NCBI GenBank assembly: GCA_958296405.1 | Contig: OY282519.1 | Location: 186,001 to 250,000, forward strand | Length of the DNA stretch: 64,000 bases | DNA from: an uncultured Pseudomonadales bacterium | GTDB lineage: Bacteria; Pseudomonadota; Gammaproteobacteria; Pseudomonadales; Azotimanducaceae | Reading direction: 5' to 3' | Shown: positions 10,834 through 21,410 of the stretch, one piece after another | How the letters are laid out: each line of letters starts with the position of its first letter | How positions within the stretch are numbered: position 1 is the stretch's first letter | The notes under the pieces: generated by a model | What the model was told of the DNA's origin: nothing | Database searches by the model: none | Seen by the model: the letters and a program-made list of their open reading frames with translations, nothing else | Made by a program: the position numbers and the translations under genes

Positions 10834-11068
10834 AGGCGCGTTTTGCGCGGCGCGCGTGGATGCGCGCGCAGCATGTCTTAGCCCGACGCCTAGCGGGACG
10901 CTGGTTCGCGCGCGGAGCGCACAACTTCTCCAACGCACGATGCGCCATTTCGTGCGGGTATTGCCGATGTCCACATCGATCGCTCTAGCCCGAACGGCCC
11001 ACATGGCCGCTGGTCCGCATAGCCGGCGCTAGAATGGCTGAAGGCCCGTTTGACCTACCGCGACCGTG

Positions 11069-12388
11069 ATGGACTCCGCCGATTTCGTTAGCTGGTTTCG
11101 CGACTCGACGCCCTACATCAGCGCCCATCGCGGCAAGACGTTTGTGGTGATGCTCGGCGCCGATGCCGTCGCGTCCGCGAACTTGGTCAACATGGCGCAC
11201 GACTTGGCGCTGCTGCACGTGCTCGGCGCACGGCTCGTCATCGCGCACGGCGCGGAAGGGTTGGACGCCGGCGCAGCGCCGGCCGCCGGCGATGGGGAGT
11301 TTGACGCCGTGGCAGCGACGGTGGGCGTGGCCCGCAACCGCTTGGAGGCGCTCTTCTCCACCGGCATTCCCACCAGCCCGCTGCGCGGCAGCCGCATCAC
11401 GTTGGCGGGCGGCAACTTCGTCACGGCAAAGCCGGTGGGCGTGATCGATGGCGTGGAACGCGGCCGCCGCGGCGAGCCGCGGCGCATCCATGCGGACGAA
11501 CTACGGCGGCTGTTGATGACCGGCGCCATCGCACTGCTGCCGCCCATTGGCCATTCCCCTTCCGGCCAAGCGTACGCCCTAGCGCCCGAAACCCTTGCCG
11601 CTGAGGTCGCGCTCGCGCTGCGGGCAGACAAGCTCGTCGTCTATGACGCCGCCGAGCGCGTCGGCACGGCGAGCGAGCTCACCTTGGCCGAATTGGAGCG
11701 CGCCCTAGAGCAAGGCCGCTTCCCGGCGCCGACGCAGGCGCGCCTGGAAGCCATCCTCCACGCCGGGCGCGGCGGCGTGCCGCGCTGCCACCTGATCTCG
11801 CACGCCGCAGACGGCGCCCTGCTGCAGGAGCTCTTCACCGCCGAGGGCGTGGGCACGCAGATCGCAGAGGGGGACTACCGCGCCATGCGCAGCGCCACCG
11901 CCGGGGATGTGGCCGCCATCGTCGAGTTGATCCGGCCGCTCGAAGACGCCGGCCTGCTGGTGCGCCGCCCCAGGGATCGCCTCGAAGCCGAAGTGGAACG
12001 CTTTTTCCTTGCCGAGATCGACGGCATCGTCATCGGCTGTTGCGCCCTCTATCCGCACGGCGATGCGGTGGAACTCGCCTGCCTGGCCACGCATCCGAGC
12101 CATCGATTCCGCGTTGGCGGCAAATCGCTGGGCGAACGCATCCTCTTCCATGCCGAAGAACAAGCCGCGCGCGCCGGCTTCACGCGCATGTTCGCCCTTA
12201 CCACCCGCGCCGCGGATTGGTTCGCGGACCACGGGTTCAGCCCGGCGGCGGTGGAGGCGTTGCCCGCTTCTCGGCAAGCCTTGTACAATTTCCAACGCAA
12301 CTCCAAAGCGATGTTGAAGGAGCTTGCCGACGCCCCCCGCCGGGATGGAGAGCCGCCGCGCCAAGCAGCCGAAGAGGTGCTCGAATGA
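11069..12388 (+). CDS. argA: Amino-acid N-acetyltransferase (N-acetylglutamate synthase)
   Basis: First step of arginine biosynthesis, acetylating glutamate from acetyl-CoA. The 439 residues comprise an N-terminal amino-acid-kinase-like domain (about 1-285; GKTFVVMLGADAV, later LADKLVVYDAAE-type kinase fold) and a C-terminal GNAT acetyltransferase domain (about 290-430). Length matches E. coli ArgA (443). The ATG at 11069 is chosen; an adjacent GTG at 11066 would add one residue. It overlaps the next gene by four bases. Confidence 0.92.
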   Translation: MDSADFVSWFRDSTPYISAHRGKTFVVMLGADAVASANLVNMAHDLALLHVLGARLVIAHGAEGLDAGAAPAAGDGEFDAVAATVGVARNRLEALFSTGIPTSPLRGSRITLAGGNFVTAKPVGVIDGVERGRRGEPRRIHADELRRLLMTGAIALLPPIGHSPSGQAYALAPETLAAEVALALRADKLVVYDAAERVGTASELTLAELERALEQGRFPAPTQARLEAILHAGRGGVPRCHLISHAADGALLQELFTAEGVGTQIAEGDYRAMRSATAGDVAAIVELIRPLEDAGLLVRRPRDRLEAEVERFFLAEIDGIVIGCCALYPHGDAVELACLATHPSHRFRVGGKSLGERILFHAEEQAARAGFTRMFALTTRAADWFADHGFSPAAVEALPASRQALYNFQRNSKAMLKELADAPRRDGEPPRQAAEEVLE

Positions 12389-13488
12389 GCGACAATGCCA
12401 CGCAAGACAAAGCTTGGCAGGCCTATTGCGAAGCAGGCTGTGAACGCGCCATGGCTTTGGGCAATCGCGGCCCCATGCGTTTCGACGCCAATGGCCGGCT
12501 GGAGCAAGACATCCTCGACGCCTACTTCCGAACCGGCTTCTACGTGTTCGAGGGGGTGTTGGCGGAAGAAGAGGTGGCGCAACTGCGCGCCGAGTTCGAC
12601 CAAGTGTTGGACAACGCGCCCCTAACGCCCGACGGCGACGTCGATCAGCACGGGCGGCGTGTCCAATTCCCCGGCTACTACACGCTCTCGACAAAGCCGT
12701 CCAAGGCGCCGCCGGCGCATGTCGGCATGGTGTCGCACCCGTTGCTGATGATGGATTCGGCGCTCAACGCCTACGCCCATCCAGACATCTTGCGGATGGT
12801 GGCCAGCATCAACGGGCCAGACTTCGTGCCCTTCCACGAGGCCGTGTTCCACAAGGCCGCCGGACACGGCGCGCCAACGCCTTGGCATCAGGATGGCCGC
12901 ACGCATTGGCGCGAAGACGGCACCCCGCTGCTGGGCCTCGATGGCCGCGGCAAGTCTCACGGCTTCAACCTGTCGGTGTCGTGGTCGCACTGCACGCCAG
13001 ACAACTGCCTGTGGGTGATGCCCGGCAGCCATCGCCGCTGGCTGCTTGCGGACGACGGCGAGTTTCCGCCCATCACCGAGTGGCTGGAAGGCGCCGTGCC
13101 GATGCTGCTCGAACCGGGGGACTGCGGGGTCGTGAACCGCAGTTCCCTGCACGGCTCGTATCCGAACCAATCCGCCGAGCGCCGGGTGACGATGGTGCTC
13201 GGCTACCACAACCGCGCCTCCGCCATCGGCGCGGAGACCACCAACGTACACGCCTTCAAGCGCCCGGCGCCGGATTGCGTGAAGGCCATCAAGTACTCGG
13301 AAGACCATGTGCTGCGGCGCACGCGGATGATCCCGCTGGCGATTGATGCCCGCCGCCAGCGCTACCCCGACGAGACGCCCTTCGACTACCAAGGCGGCTA
13401 CATTGGGGACGCGGCTTGGAACGAGCAGGTGAGGGCAGAGATCAGCCGCGAAGGGGATGAATACTGGCAGCGGGACATCACTTTGTAG
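12385..13488 (+). CDS. Phytanoyl-CoA dioxygenase (PhyH) family protein
   Basis: Fe(II)/2-oxoglutarate-dependent oxygenase of 367 residues. The metal triad is visible: His168-x-Asp170 in PWHQDGRTHW and a distal His256 in SSLHGSYPN, with a likely 2-oxoglutarate-binding arginine about ten residues later (AERRVTMVLG). The family is broad, so the substrate cannot be named; phytanoyl-CoA is not implied. It starts in the argA stop (ATGA). The upstream open frame is a shadow of argA. A different PhyH homologue is encoded at 46.5-47.4 kb. Confidence 0.88.
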   Translation: MSDNATQDKAWQAYCEAGCERAMALGNRGPMRFDANGRLEQDILDAYFRTGFYVFEGVLAEEEVAQLRAEFDQVLDNAPLTPDGDVDQHGRRVQFPGYYTLSTKPSKAPPAHVGMVSHPLLMMDSALNAYAHPDILRMVASINGPDFVPFHEAVFHKAAGHGAPTPWHQDGRTHWREDGTPLLGLDGRGKSHGFNLSVSWSHCTPDNCLWVMPGSHRRWLLADDGEFPPITEWLEGAVPMLLEPGDCGVVNRSSLHGSYPNQSAERRVTMVLGYHNRASAIGAETTNVHAFKRPAPDCVKAIKYSEDHVLRRTRMIPLAIDARRQRYPDETPFDYQGGYIGDAAWNEQVRAEISREGDEYWQRDITL

Positions 13489-13548
13489 CGGCGCGCGGCC
13501 GCCACACGTCTAGCCACGCCTACGCCAACGTCAAGGAGCACTGTCCGC

Positions 13549-15216
13549 ATGGCCGAAGCCCGCAAGCACTCTTCCATCGTCGTCGATGGCGTGGAGCAGG
13601 CGCCGAGCCGCGCCATGCTGCGCGCCGTTGGCTTCGCCCAGGAAGACTTTGCCAAGCCCCAGGTCGGCATCGCTTCCACCGGCAGCCAGGTGACGCCGTG
13701 CAACATGCACATCAACGGCCTTGCCGAGGCCGCGGCCATGGGCGCGGACGAAGCCGGCGCCAAGAGCTTGGTCTTCAACACCATCACGGTGTCGGATGGC
13801 ATCTCGATGGGCACGCCCGGGATGCGCTACTCGCTGGTGTCCCGGGAGGTCATCGCAGACTCCATCGAGACGGTGGTGGGCGCGCAGGGCTTCGACGGCT
13901 TCGTCGCCATCGGCGGCTGCGACAAGAACATGCCTGGGTGCGCCATGGCGATGGCTCGGCTGGACCGGCCAAGCGTCTTCGTGTACGGCGGCACGATTCT
14001 GCCCGGCGCCGAGCGGCGCGACATCATCTCCGTGTTCGAGGCGGTCGGCGCCCGCGCCGCCGAGCGCATCACGGATGCGGAACTGCTGGAAGTGGAGCAG
14101 ACGGCCATCCCTGGCGCCGGTTCCTGCGGCGGCATGTACACGGCGAACACCATGGCGTCCGCCATCGAAGCGTTGGGCCTGTCGCTGCCCAACTCTTCGG
14201 CGCAGAACGCCGTGAGCGACAACAAACGCCAAGACAGCTACGCCGCCGGCGCGGCGGTCGCACGGCTCATCGAACGCGGCATCAAGCCCTCCGACATCCT
14301 CTGCCGCGAAGCCTTCGAGAACGCCATCACCGTGTGCATCGCCTTGGAAGGCTCCACCAACGCAGTGCTGCACCTGCTGGCCATCGCCAACGCAGCCGGC
14401 GTGCCGCTCACGCTCGACGACTTCTCGCGCATCGGCGCCAACGTGCCGGTGCTGGCCGACATGCGGCCGGCGGGGCAGCACGCCATGTCTGAGCTCATCG
14501 ACATCGGCGGCATCCGCCCGTTGATGAAGACGCTCTTAGACGCCGGTTTGTTGCACGGCGGCTGCCTCACCGTCACCGGCCAAACGCTCGGCGAAGACTT
14601 GGCGGAGGTGACGCCCTATCCCGCCGGCCAGCAGATCATCCGGCCACTGGCAGACCCCATCAAGCCAGACAGCCACCTCGTTGTCTTGCACGGCAACCTC
14701 GCCCCGGAAGGCGCCGTGGCCAAGATCACCGGCCATGAAGGGCTGCGCTTCACCGGCACGGCCAAGGTGCATCACGGCGAGGAGGCGGCGATGGCGGCCA
14801 TCATGGCCGGTTCGGTGTCGGCCGGCGATGTGATCGTGGTGCGCTATGAAGGCCCGCGCGGCGGGCCCGGGATGCGGGAAATGCTGAGCCCGACCAGCGC
14901 CATCAATGGCCGCGGCCTGTCTGCGGACGTGGCCCTGGTCACAGACGGTCGCTTCTCCGGCGGCTCCCACGGCTTCGTGATCGGCCATGTGGCGCCGGAG
15001 GCGTTCGACGGCGGCCCTATCGCCCTCATCGAAGATGGCGACGCCATCACCATCGACGCCGAACGCCGCGAGATCAACGTGGCGCTGACGGACGCGGAGC
15101 TAGCGCGACGGCGCGAGCGTTGGCAGCCCCCAGATCCGTATGCCCAGAAGGGTGTGTTGGCCAAATATGCGCGGCTGGTGAGCTCGGCAAGCCTTGGGGC
15201 GGTGACCGATGGCTAG
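13549..15216 (+). CDS. ilvD: Dihydroxy-acid dehydratase
   Basis: Fe-S dehydratase of valine, leucine and isoleucine synthesis, converting 2,3-dihydroxy acids to 2-oxo acids (555 residues). Cluster and active-site segments are intact: [20 protein letters not shown], and [15 protein letters not shown]. The C-terminal beta-barrel has [21 protein letters not shown] lies ten bases before the ATG. The length is that of the roughly 560-residue class. It overlaps the TonB-receptor start by eight bases. Confidence 0.96.
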   Translation: MAEARKHSSIVVDGVEQAPSRAMLRAVGFAQEDFAKPQVGIASTGSQVTPCNMHINGLAEAAAMGADEAGAKSLVFNTITVSDGISMGTPGMRYSLVSREVIADSIETVVGAQGFDGFVAIGGCDKNMPGCAMAMARLDRPSVFVYGGTILPGAERRDIISVFEAVGARAAERITDAELLEVEQTAIPGAGSCGGMYTANTMASAIEALGLSLPNSSAQNAVSDNKRQDSYAAGAAVARLIERGIKPSDILCREAFENAITVCIALEGSTNAVLHLLAIANAAGVPLTLDDFSRIGANVPVLADMRPAGQHAMSELIDIGGIRPLMKTLLDAGLLHGGCLTVTGQTLGEDLAEVTPYPAGQQIIRPLADPIKPDSHLVVLHGNLAPEGAVAKITGHEGLRFTGTAKVHHGEEAAMAAIMAGSVSAGDVIVVRYEGPRGGPGMREMLSPTSAINGRGLSADVALVTDGRFSGGSHGFVIGHVAPEAFDGGPIALIEDGDAITIDAERREINVALTDAELARRRERWQPPDPYAQKGVLAKYARLVSSASLGAVTDG

Positions 15217-18034
15217 CGCCCGCGGCCAAGGGCGCCGGCCGGGGTTGGTTGGCAGCGCTGCGCTCGGGCTAGCTTTGGCAGCGGCGCCCGGGCCGGCGGC
15301 GTTTGGGCAGGATGGCTTCGAGGACGTCCAAGAGGTCGTCGTGTCCGTGGGCACGCGCCGCCAAGCGCGTTCCGCGACGGATTCGGTGGCGCCGGTGGAC
15401 GCCGTCACCCGCGAAGACTTCACCGACCAAGCCAGTTCCGACATCTCCGACATCCTCAGAATGTTGGTGCCCGCCTACAACGTGAACACCCAGCCCATCT
15501 CCGACGGCGGCACCATCGTGCGCCCGGCGAACCTGCGCGGCCTGTCGCCAGATCAGACGCTGGTGCTGTTGAACGGCAAGCGCCGCCATCGCGCCGCGGT
15601 GATCACGTTTCTGGGCGGCGGCCTTGCCGATGGCGCCCAAGGGCCGGACGTAGGGGTCTTCCCGGCCATCGGCTTGAAGCAAGTGGAAGTGCTGCGCGAC
15701 GGCGCCGGCTCGCAGTACGGTTCGGACGCCATCGCCGGCGTCATCAACTTCGTGCTGCGCGACGCCGCCGACGGCGCCGCCTTCGAGGCAAAGTACGGCA
15801 GCACCTACACCGGCGACGGCGACAACTACCAGGTCGCCGGCAACATCGGCCTGCCGCTGGGCGCGGATGGCTTTGTGAACCTCTCGATGGAGTATGGCGA
15901 AACGGACGGCACCATCCGCTCCGTGCAGCGCGCCGACGCGGCCGGCCTCATCGCGGCCGGCTACACCGACGTCACCGACATCAACGTGAACGGCATCACC
16001 CGCCGGGTGACGCAAATCTGGGGCCAGCCGGAGATCCGCGACAGCGTGAAGCTGTTCGCCAACTCCGCGTATGAGTTCGGCGCCGCGGCGGAGGTCTACG
16101 CCTTTGGCAACTACGCGGCGCGCACGGTGGATGGCGGTTTCTTCTTCCGCAACCCGACGCGGCGGCCAGGCATCTTCGAAGGGCCGCGCGTGAATCCGGC
16201 CAACGGCAACCCGGTGGCTGTGGACGCGGACGGCGTGGCGCGGGACACCCTCACTGGCGCCGTGGTGTCGGCGCCCGCCGCGTCAGTGCGCGTGGGCGAC
16301 CTGACGGGGAATGACCGCGGCGATTGCCCCGCCGGCATCCCGCTCACCGCAGCTGGCGGGCTGCTGCCGGATGCGGACATCTTGGCGAGTGTGCAGGCGG
16401 ACGACAACTGCTTCTCGTTCATCGAGCGCTATCCCGGCGGCTTCGTGCCGCGCTTCGGCGGCGACAGCACGGACGTTGGGGTCGTTCTCGGCCTGCGCGG
16501 CCTGCTGGACTTCGGCACCGGCCTCTTCTACGACGTGAGCTACTCCTACGGCTACAACGAGATCGACTACGCCATCCGCAACACCGTGAACGCGAGTTTG
16601 GGGCCGGCTTCACCCACCGCGTTCGACCCTGGCGCCTACGAGCAAATCGACACCAACTTCAACGTCGATTTCTCCTACGAGCAACCCATCGCCGCGCTGG
16701 AAAGAGACTTGCACATCGCCGCCGGCTTCGAGCGTCGGGAAGAGCGCTTCGATGTGTCCGCCGGCGAGCCGGCCTCTTACGCGCTCGGCCCACTCACTCG
16801 GCCTTCCCCGGCGTTTCCCGGCGGCCAAGGCTTCTCATCGAGCTCCAATGGCTTCGGCGGCTTCACGGCGAGCACATCGAACACTGAGGACAGCATCGCC
16901 GCCTATGTGGACTCAGAGGCGCAACTCACGTCCAACGTGACGGCGCAGGCGGCTCTGCGCTGGGAGGACTACAGCCACTTCGGCAGCACGACGAACTACA
17001 AGCTGGGCGCGCTGTGGCGGCCAACGGAGCGCCTCAGCCTGCGCGGCACTTACTCCACCAGCTTCCGCGCGCCCACCGCCGGGCAAGCTAACGTCACCAA
17101 CGTCACCACCGCCTTCGCCGGCAACGTCATCACGGACGAAGGCACGCTGCCGCTCACCAGCGCCGCCGGACGGTTCGTCAACGCCGAGTTGGGCGGGCGC
17201 TTCTCGCTGCGTGCCGAGGAAGCGCGCAACCTCTCCGTCGGCGCATCCTTCTCGTTGGGCGACATCGACATCACCGTGGACTACTTCAACATCGAGGTGG
17301 AGGACCGCATCGCCATCTCGGAACAGCAGGACTTCCGCGGCCTGCTCGTCGCCGCTGGGCTGCGCGCCGGCTTGTCGCTGGCAGACATGCAGGTGACCGC
17401 AGACGCCAACGGCGACGGTGCGATCGACGCCAACGACGCCGAGACCAGCAAGGTGCTCAACACCTTGGACGGCGTGGGCGTGTTGAACGCGGCAGACTTT
17501 GCCGGCTCCGAGGACCTCGCCACGGTGGGCTTCTTCACCAACGACTTCGACACCAAAACCCAAGGCATGGACATGGTGGCAAGTTGGCAGTTCGACCACG
17601 GCGCCGGCATCACCGACCTCGCCTTGGCGCTCAACTACACCGCAACGGAGGTGACTCGGGTGGGAGGTTTGGCACCCGCTCGCCGGCGGCAACTTGAGGA
17701 GACCATCCCCAAGTGGAAGGGCCACTTGTCCGCGCGCCACCAGCGGGGAAACCTGCGCTACTTGGCGCGGCTCAACTTTCACGGCGACTACGCGGAAGCC
17801 CATTTGGACGATCCGCTGCGGTGGGTCGAACCGGGCGCCGAGGCCACTTTGGATGTGGAAGTGGCCTATGCGCTTTCGGACCGTTGGGAGGTGATCGCGG
17901 GGGCCGCCAACCTGTTCGACAGCTTCCCCAAGCAGCACCGCTACGCCACGCTGGCCGGCTCGAAGTATCCCACCACGGCGCCCTTCGGGCTCTCCGGCGG
18001 CCAGTACTACTTGAAGATGCGCTACGGCTACTGA
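15209..18034 (+). CDS. TonB-dependent outer-membrane receptor
   Basis: Outer-membrane active transporter of 941 residues. After a signal peptide (about 1-35), a TonB-box-like stretch (EEVVVS-type, [10 protein letters not shown]) precedes a plug domain (about 45-165) with [17 protein letters not shown] and [21 protein letters not shown] large beta-barrel ends in an aromatic C-terminus (YYLKMRYGY). Near residues 730-745 the motif [13 protein letters not shown] looks like an EF-hand/dockerin-type calcium site inside a barrel loop. The ligand is unknown. It begins inside the ilvD stop region, so translation is probably coupled although the functions look unrelated. Confidence 0.93.
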   Translation: MASARGQGRRPGLVGSAALGLALAAAPGPAAFGQDGFEDVQEVVVSVGTRRQARSATDSVAPVDAVTREDFTDQASSDISDILRMLVPAYNVNTQPISDGGTIVRPANLRGLSPDQTLVLLNGKRRHRAAVITFLGGGLADGAQGPDVGVFPAIGLKQVEVLRDGAGSQYGSDAIAGVINFVLRDAADGAAFEAKYGSTYTGDGDNYQVAGNIGLPLGADGFVNLSMEYGETDGTIRSVQRADAAGLIAAGYTDVTDINVNGITRRVTQIWGQPEIRDSVKLFANSAYEFGAAAEVYAFGNYAARTVDGGFFFRNPTRRPGIFEGPRVNPANGNPVAVDADGVARDTLTGAVVSAPAASVRVGDLTGNDRGDCPAGIPLTAAGGLLPDADILASVQADDNCFSFIERYPGGFVPRFGGDSTDVGVVLGLRGLLDFGTGLFYDVSYSYGYNEIDYAIRNTVNASLGPASPTAFDPGAYEQIDTNFNVDFSYEQPIAALERDLHIAAGFERREERFDVSAGEPASYALGPLTRPSPAFPGGQGFSSSSNGFGGFTASTSNTEDSIAAYVDSEAQLTSNVTAQAALRWEDYSHFGSTTNYKLGALWRPTERLSLRGTYSTSFRAPTAGQANVTNVTTAFAGNVITDEGTLPLTSAAGRFVNAELGGRFSLRAEEARNLSVGASFSLGDIDITVDYFNIEVEDRIAISEQQDFRGLLVAAGLRAGLSLADMQVTADANGDGAIDANDAETSKVLNTLDGVGVLNAADFAGSEDLATVGFFTNDFDTKTQGMDMVASWQFDHGAGITDLALALNYTATEVTRVGGLAPARRRQLEETIPKWKGHLSARHQRGNLRYLARLNFHGDYAEAHLDDPLRWVEPGAEATLDVEVAYALSDRWEVIAGAANLFDSFPKQHRYATLAGSKYPTTAPFGLSGGQYYLKMRYGY

Positions 18035-18124
18035 CGCCGGCGCGGCGCTTGCGGCTTGGCCGGGGGTGCTCTTGGGCGCAGCGCCGGAACGCGACCTGAA
18101 ACGCCCGCGCCCGCTGGCCGGCGC

Positions 18125-19147
18125 CTACCGGGCAGATTCGCCCTGCACGAACTCCACCAGGAACTTCACGTTGTCCACCGGCGTTGTGGGGAGGATGCCG
18201 TGGCCCAGATTGAAGATGTGCCCGGCGCGCCCTTGGGCCTCGGCGAGCACTGCTTGCGCATGGGCCGCCACGGTGGCGCGGTCCGCGCATAGGACGGTGG
18301 GATCCATGTTGCCTTGCACGGCCTTGGCGCCGAGGCGTTGCCAAGTGGCGGCCAACGGCGTGCGCCAATCGAGGGCGAGCAAATCCGGGCCGGTGGCGAA
18401 CATCGCATCCACCAGATGCCCATTGCCGGTGCCGAAGTAGATCACCGGAACGCGCCCGCCAATGCGCGCCATGAGCCGCTCGGTGTGGGGGCGGACGTAG
18501 CGTTCGTAATCCGCCAGCGACAGGCAGCCCACCCAGCTGTCGAATAGCTGGATGGCGTGAACGCCGCTGTCGATTTGCAGCGCCACATAGCCGGCGATGG
18601 CATCCACCAGCTTGACCATCAGCCGATGCCAAGTGCCCGGGGCCAAGTACATCATGCGTTTCACGCGCAGATAGTCGCGCGAGCCTTGGCCTTCAATGGC
18701 GTACGAGGCGAGGGTGAACGGCGCCCCCGCAAAGCCGATGAGCGGGATGTCGCGCGGCAAGTCCGCGAGGGTTCGCTTGATGGTCTCGCCGATGTAGGGC
18801 GTGGCTTCCTCCGCCGGCGGCACCACCAGCCGCTGCACATCCGCCTCGCCCGCCACGGGCCGCTCGAACACCGGGCCGACGCCCGGCTTGTAGTCCAGGT
18901 TCAGCCCCATCGGAACGAGCATGGGCAAGAGGTCTGCAAATACGATGGCGGCGTCCACGCCCAAGATGCGCTGTGCGTCCAGCGTCGCCCGCGCGGCGAG
19001 TTCCGGCGTGGTGAAGAAGCGCAGGCTCGGCGTATCGCCCTTCAAGGCATGGTATTCGGGCATGTAGCGGCCCGCTTGCCGATTCAGCCAAATGGGCGTG
19101 TAGTCCGTCGGTTCGCCGCGGCAAGCCTTGAGGAAGACTGAGTTCAA
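18125..19147 (-). CDS. hemE: Uroporphyrinogen decarboxylase
   Basis: Converts uroporphyrinogen III to coproporphyrinogen III in haem synthesis (340 residues). Conserved segments: the N-terminal WLNRQAGRYMPEY, FADLLPMLVPMG with the catalytic-pocket aspartate, GFAGAPFTLASY, and near the C-terminus NLGHGILPTTPVDN. The start is a TTG at 19147; no ATG lies between it and the conserved N-terminus, and the spacing from the first residue to the RQAGRYMPEY motif is normal. It lies 13 bases downstream of fabV on the same strand. Confidence 0.95.
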   Translation of the reverse strand: MNSVFLKACRGEPTDYTPIWLNRQAGRYMPEYHALKGDTPSLRFFTTPELAARATLDAQRILGVDAAIVFADLLPMLVPMGLNLDYKPGVGPVFERPVAGEADVQRLVVPPAEEATPYIGETIKRTLADLPRDIPLIGFAGAPFTLASYAIEGQGSRDYLRVKRMMYLAPGTWHRLMVKLVDAIAGYVALQIDSGVHAIQLFDSWVGCLSLADYERYVRPHTERLMARIGGRVPVIYFGTGNGHLVDAMFATGPDLLALDWRTPLAATWQRLGAKAVQGNMDPTVLCADRATVAAHAQAVLAEAQGRAGHIFNLGHGILPTTPVDNVKFLVEFVQGESAR

Positions 19148-19160
19148 AGTGCGGTTCGAC

Positions 19161-20330
19161 TCAGGCGAGCGTTGGGGAAACGCTCGCTTCGTAGTTCACG
19201 CCGGCCACGCCGAAGCCGAACAGCCTCAGGAAGTCTTCCCGGATGCCCTCAAGATCGGCGAGTTCGGCGACGTTCTCGGTGGCGACCAATGGCCAGCGCC
19301 GCCGCACTTCGGCCTGCACCGCCTCGGCGAGCTCCAAGTCATCCATGCGAATGCGGCCGGACGCATCCAACTGCGGGGCTCGAGCGCCGTAGAGGCCGGT
19401 GCGAAACAGCCGGTCGATGTGGGCGAGGCAATCCTCGTGGGTGCCTTGCTCCTTCATCACGCGAAACAGCAGCGAGAAGTAGAGCGGCACCACCGGGATG
19501 GCCGAGCTCGCCTGCGTGACGACGGCCTTCAACACCGCCACCCGCGCCTCGCCGCCCAAGGGCGCCAAGCGTTCGCGGATGGCCGCGGCGGCGCGGTCCA
19601 AATCCTCCTTGGCCTTGCCGAGCGTGGCCTGCCAATAGATGGGCCAAGTTAGCTCGCTGCCGATGTAGGTGTAGGTGGCCAGCTTGCAACCCGGCGCGAG
19701 CGCATCCGCGGCCAGCAGCGCGTCCACCCAGAACTCCCAGTCCTCGCCGCCCATCACCGCCACGGTGTCCGCCACTTCCGCTTCCGTCGCCGGTTCCAGC
19801 GCCGCTTCATGCACCACGCCGGTGGCCTGGTTCAGGGTTTTGACGTGGAAGGTCTCGCCCAGCGGCTTGATGGCGGAACGATGCGTCACGCCGGTGCGTG
19901 GATGCCGCCGCGCCGGCGCCGCCAAGCTGTACACAAAGAGATCGATTTGCCCCAGCGCCGCCTTCACCTCCGCAACCACCTGCGCCTTGGCGTCGTCTGC
20001 GAAGGCGTCGCCATCCAGCGTGCGGGCATAGAGGCCGCGCTCGGCCGCGGCGGCCTCGAACGCGGCATTGTTGTACCAACCGGCGGACGCGGTGCGGGTG
20101 GGCGTGGGCGCCTTCTCCAACGACACGCCCAAGGTCGCCGCGCCGCCGCCAAACGCCGCCACGATGCGCGACGCCAGCCCGTAGCCGGCGGACGCCCCCA
20201 CCACCAACGCCTTCTTCGGACCCGGCGCCAAGGGCGCCACGCGCCCGATTTGCTCGCGCACATTGGCGGCGCAGCCGGTGGGATGGGCGGTGGTGCAGAT
20301 GAAGCCGCGCACACGCGGTTTGACGACCAT
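19161..20330 (-). CDS. fabV: NADH-dependent enoyl-ACP reductase FabV
   Basis: Last step of each fatty-acid elongation round, reducing trans-2-enoyl-ACP (389 residues). FabV is the long, single-chain reductase resistant to triclosan in species that have it. The N-terminal RGFICTTAHPTGC is characteristic, followed by the dinucleotide site KKALVVGASAGYGLASR. The catalytic Tyr-x8-Lys motif is Tyr232/Lys241 in IYWQATLGKAK. ATG start. The gene is 13 bases upstream of hemE and may be cotranscribed with it. Confidence 0.94.
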   Translation of the reverse strand: MVVKPRVRGFICTTAHPTGCAANVREQIGRVAPLAPGPKKALVVGASAGYGLASRIVAAFGGGAATLGVSLEKAPTPTRTASAGWYNNAAFEAAAAERGLYARTLDGDAFADDAKAQVVAEVKAALGQIDLFVYSLAAPARRHPRTGVTHRSAIKPLGETFHVKTLNQATGVVHEAALEPATEAEVADTVAVMGGEDWEFWVDALLAADALAPGCKLATYTYIGSELTWPIYWQATLGKAKEDLDRAAAAIRERLAPLGGEARVAVLKAVVTQASSAIPVVPLYFSLLFRVMKEQGTHEDCLAHIDRLFRTGLYGARAPQLDASGRIRMDDLELAEAVQAEVRRRWPLVATENVAELADLEGIREDFLRLFGFGVAGVNYEASVSPTLA

Positions 20331-20417
20331 CGCCGTAGTCTGCCACGAATCTTCAAGCGCCGAACGCTCGCCTAGGGACGCGGGCCGCTGCGACCAAGCA
20401 TCCGCCCCGCGACCCGC

Positions 20418-21389
20418 TCAGCGCTCGTGGATCAAACCGTTCGCAACCGCTTGGCGCATGGCCGCCGCCACATCCACCACCCACGGCCCATCGCGGCGGA
20501 TGGACACCGCAGCGTTCTGGCCGGGGCGCAGCCGATGATCCCGGTCGCCATCGAGGGCGAGCACGCCATCGCCGGCAAACGCCACCGGCACATCGAAGGG
20601 GATGCGCGTCACGCGCCGCACGCTCACCCGCTCAAAGAGCCCCGGCGAGAGCGGCGCGGCAAACGTTCGGCCAGGCCCCATCTCCACCAGCAAGCCGGCG
20701 TCGTCCTTGGCCTCCACCACTTCAAGCAACCCGCCGATGGGCGACATGCCAATGGCGTCTGGCTCTGCCCGCGTGAGCAACAGGCGGCGCAGCTTGGCGG
20801 CATCGAAGGGCAGGAAGTTGCCGACGAAATCGCCCGCCAAGAAGGCGGCATCCACCAAGCCGACGTCCACCACGCCATCGGCGAAGCGCACATGCAAGCG
20901 CTTGCAGCGCTGCGCCGCGCCTTTGAGCAAGCCCCGCGCCGAAAGGCCCGCCACCATGCCGGCGACGGTCGGTTCCACCAAGGTGGGGAACACGTTGTTG
21001 GTGCCGGTGGAGAGCGGGATCAGCGTCACGTCCGGCGCTTGGCGGGCGATGGCGCGGTTGGTGCCGTCGCCGCCCAACGAGACGATGTGCGTCACGCCTC
21101 GCTCGAGGAACGCGGCGACAGCGGCCTCGGTGTCCGCGGCGCCATGGGTGAGCGGCGTGCGCAACACCTCCACCCGCGCCCTGAGCGGCATCAGCGACAG
21201 GGCGAGGGAGGCGATGCGGAACGGCTCTTGCGTGACGAAGATGCGCTCCACCCCCACCGCGTCCGCCCCGGCGGCGATGCGCGCCACGATGTCGCGTTTC
21301 GCCTCGTGGGTCATGTTGGCAGCACGCGCCGCCAACCGCCGCACATCGCGGCCAGACATTGGATTCACGCAGATGGCGATGGCAGGCAT
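20418..21389 (-). CDS. ATP-NAD/AcoX kinase family protein
   Basis: Protein of 323 residues with the NAD-kinase/diacylglycerol-kinase fold signature SLGGDGTNRAIA (about residue 103) and a second nucleotide-site-like stretch IPLSTGTNNVFPTLVEP. The N-terminal INPMSGRD-type turn (CVNPMSGRDVRR) resembles AcoX proteins, which accompany acetoin catabolism genes; no such genes are near. The true substrate (NAD, a lipid or other polyol) is not decidable from sequence. It lies 21 bases downstream of the S9 peptidase on the same strand and may close that operon. Confidence 0.75.
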   Translation of the reverse strand: MPAIAICVNPMSGRDVRRLAARAANMTHEAKRDIVARIAAGADAVGVERIFVTQEPFRIASLALSLMPLRARVEVLRTPLTHGAADTEAAVAAFLERGVTHIVSLGGDGTNRAIARQAPDVTLIPLSTGTNNVFPTLVEPTVAGMVAGLSARGLLKGAAQRCKRLHVRFADGVVDVGLVDAAFLAGDFVGNFLPFDAAKLRRLLLTRAEPDAIGMSPIGGLLEVVEAKDDAGLLVEMGPGRTFAAPLSPGLFERVSVRRVTRIPFDVPVAFAGDGVLALDGDRDHRLRPGQNAAVSIRRDGPWVVDVAAAMRQAVANGLIHER

Positions 21390-21410
21390 GAGGCTCTTCG
21401 CGCCCGCGGC

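Noticed and set aside
10840-10870. Short GC-only inverted repeat after the cytosine-5 methyltransferase as a terminator
   Set aside because: Only six base pairs of alternating G/C with no T-run; expected by chance in this composition.
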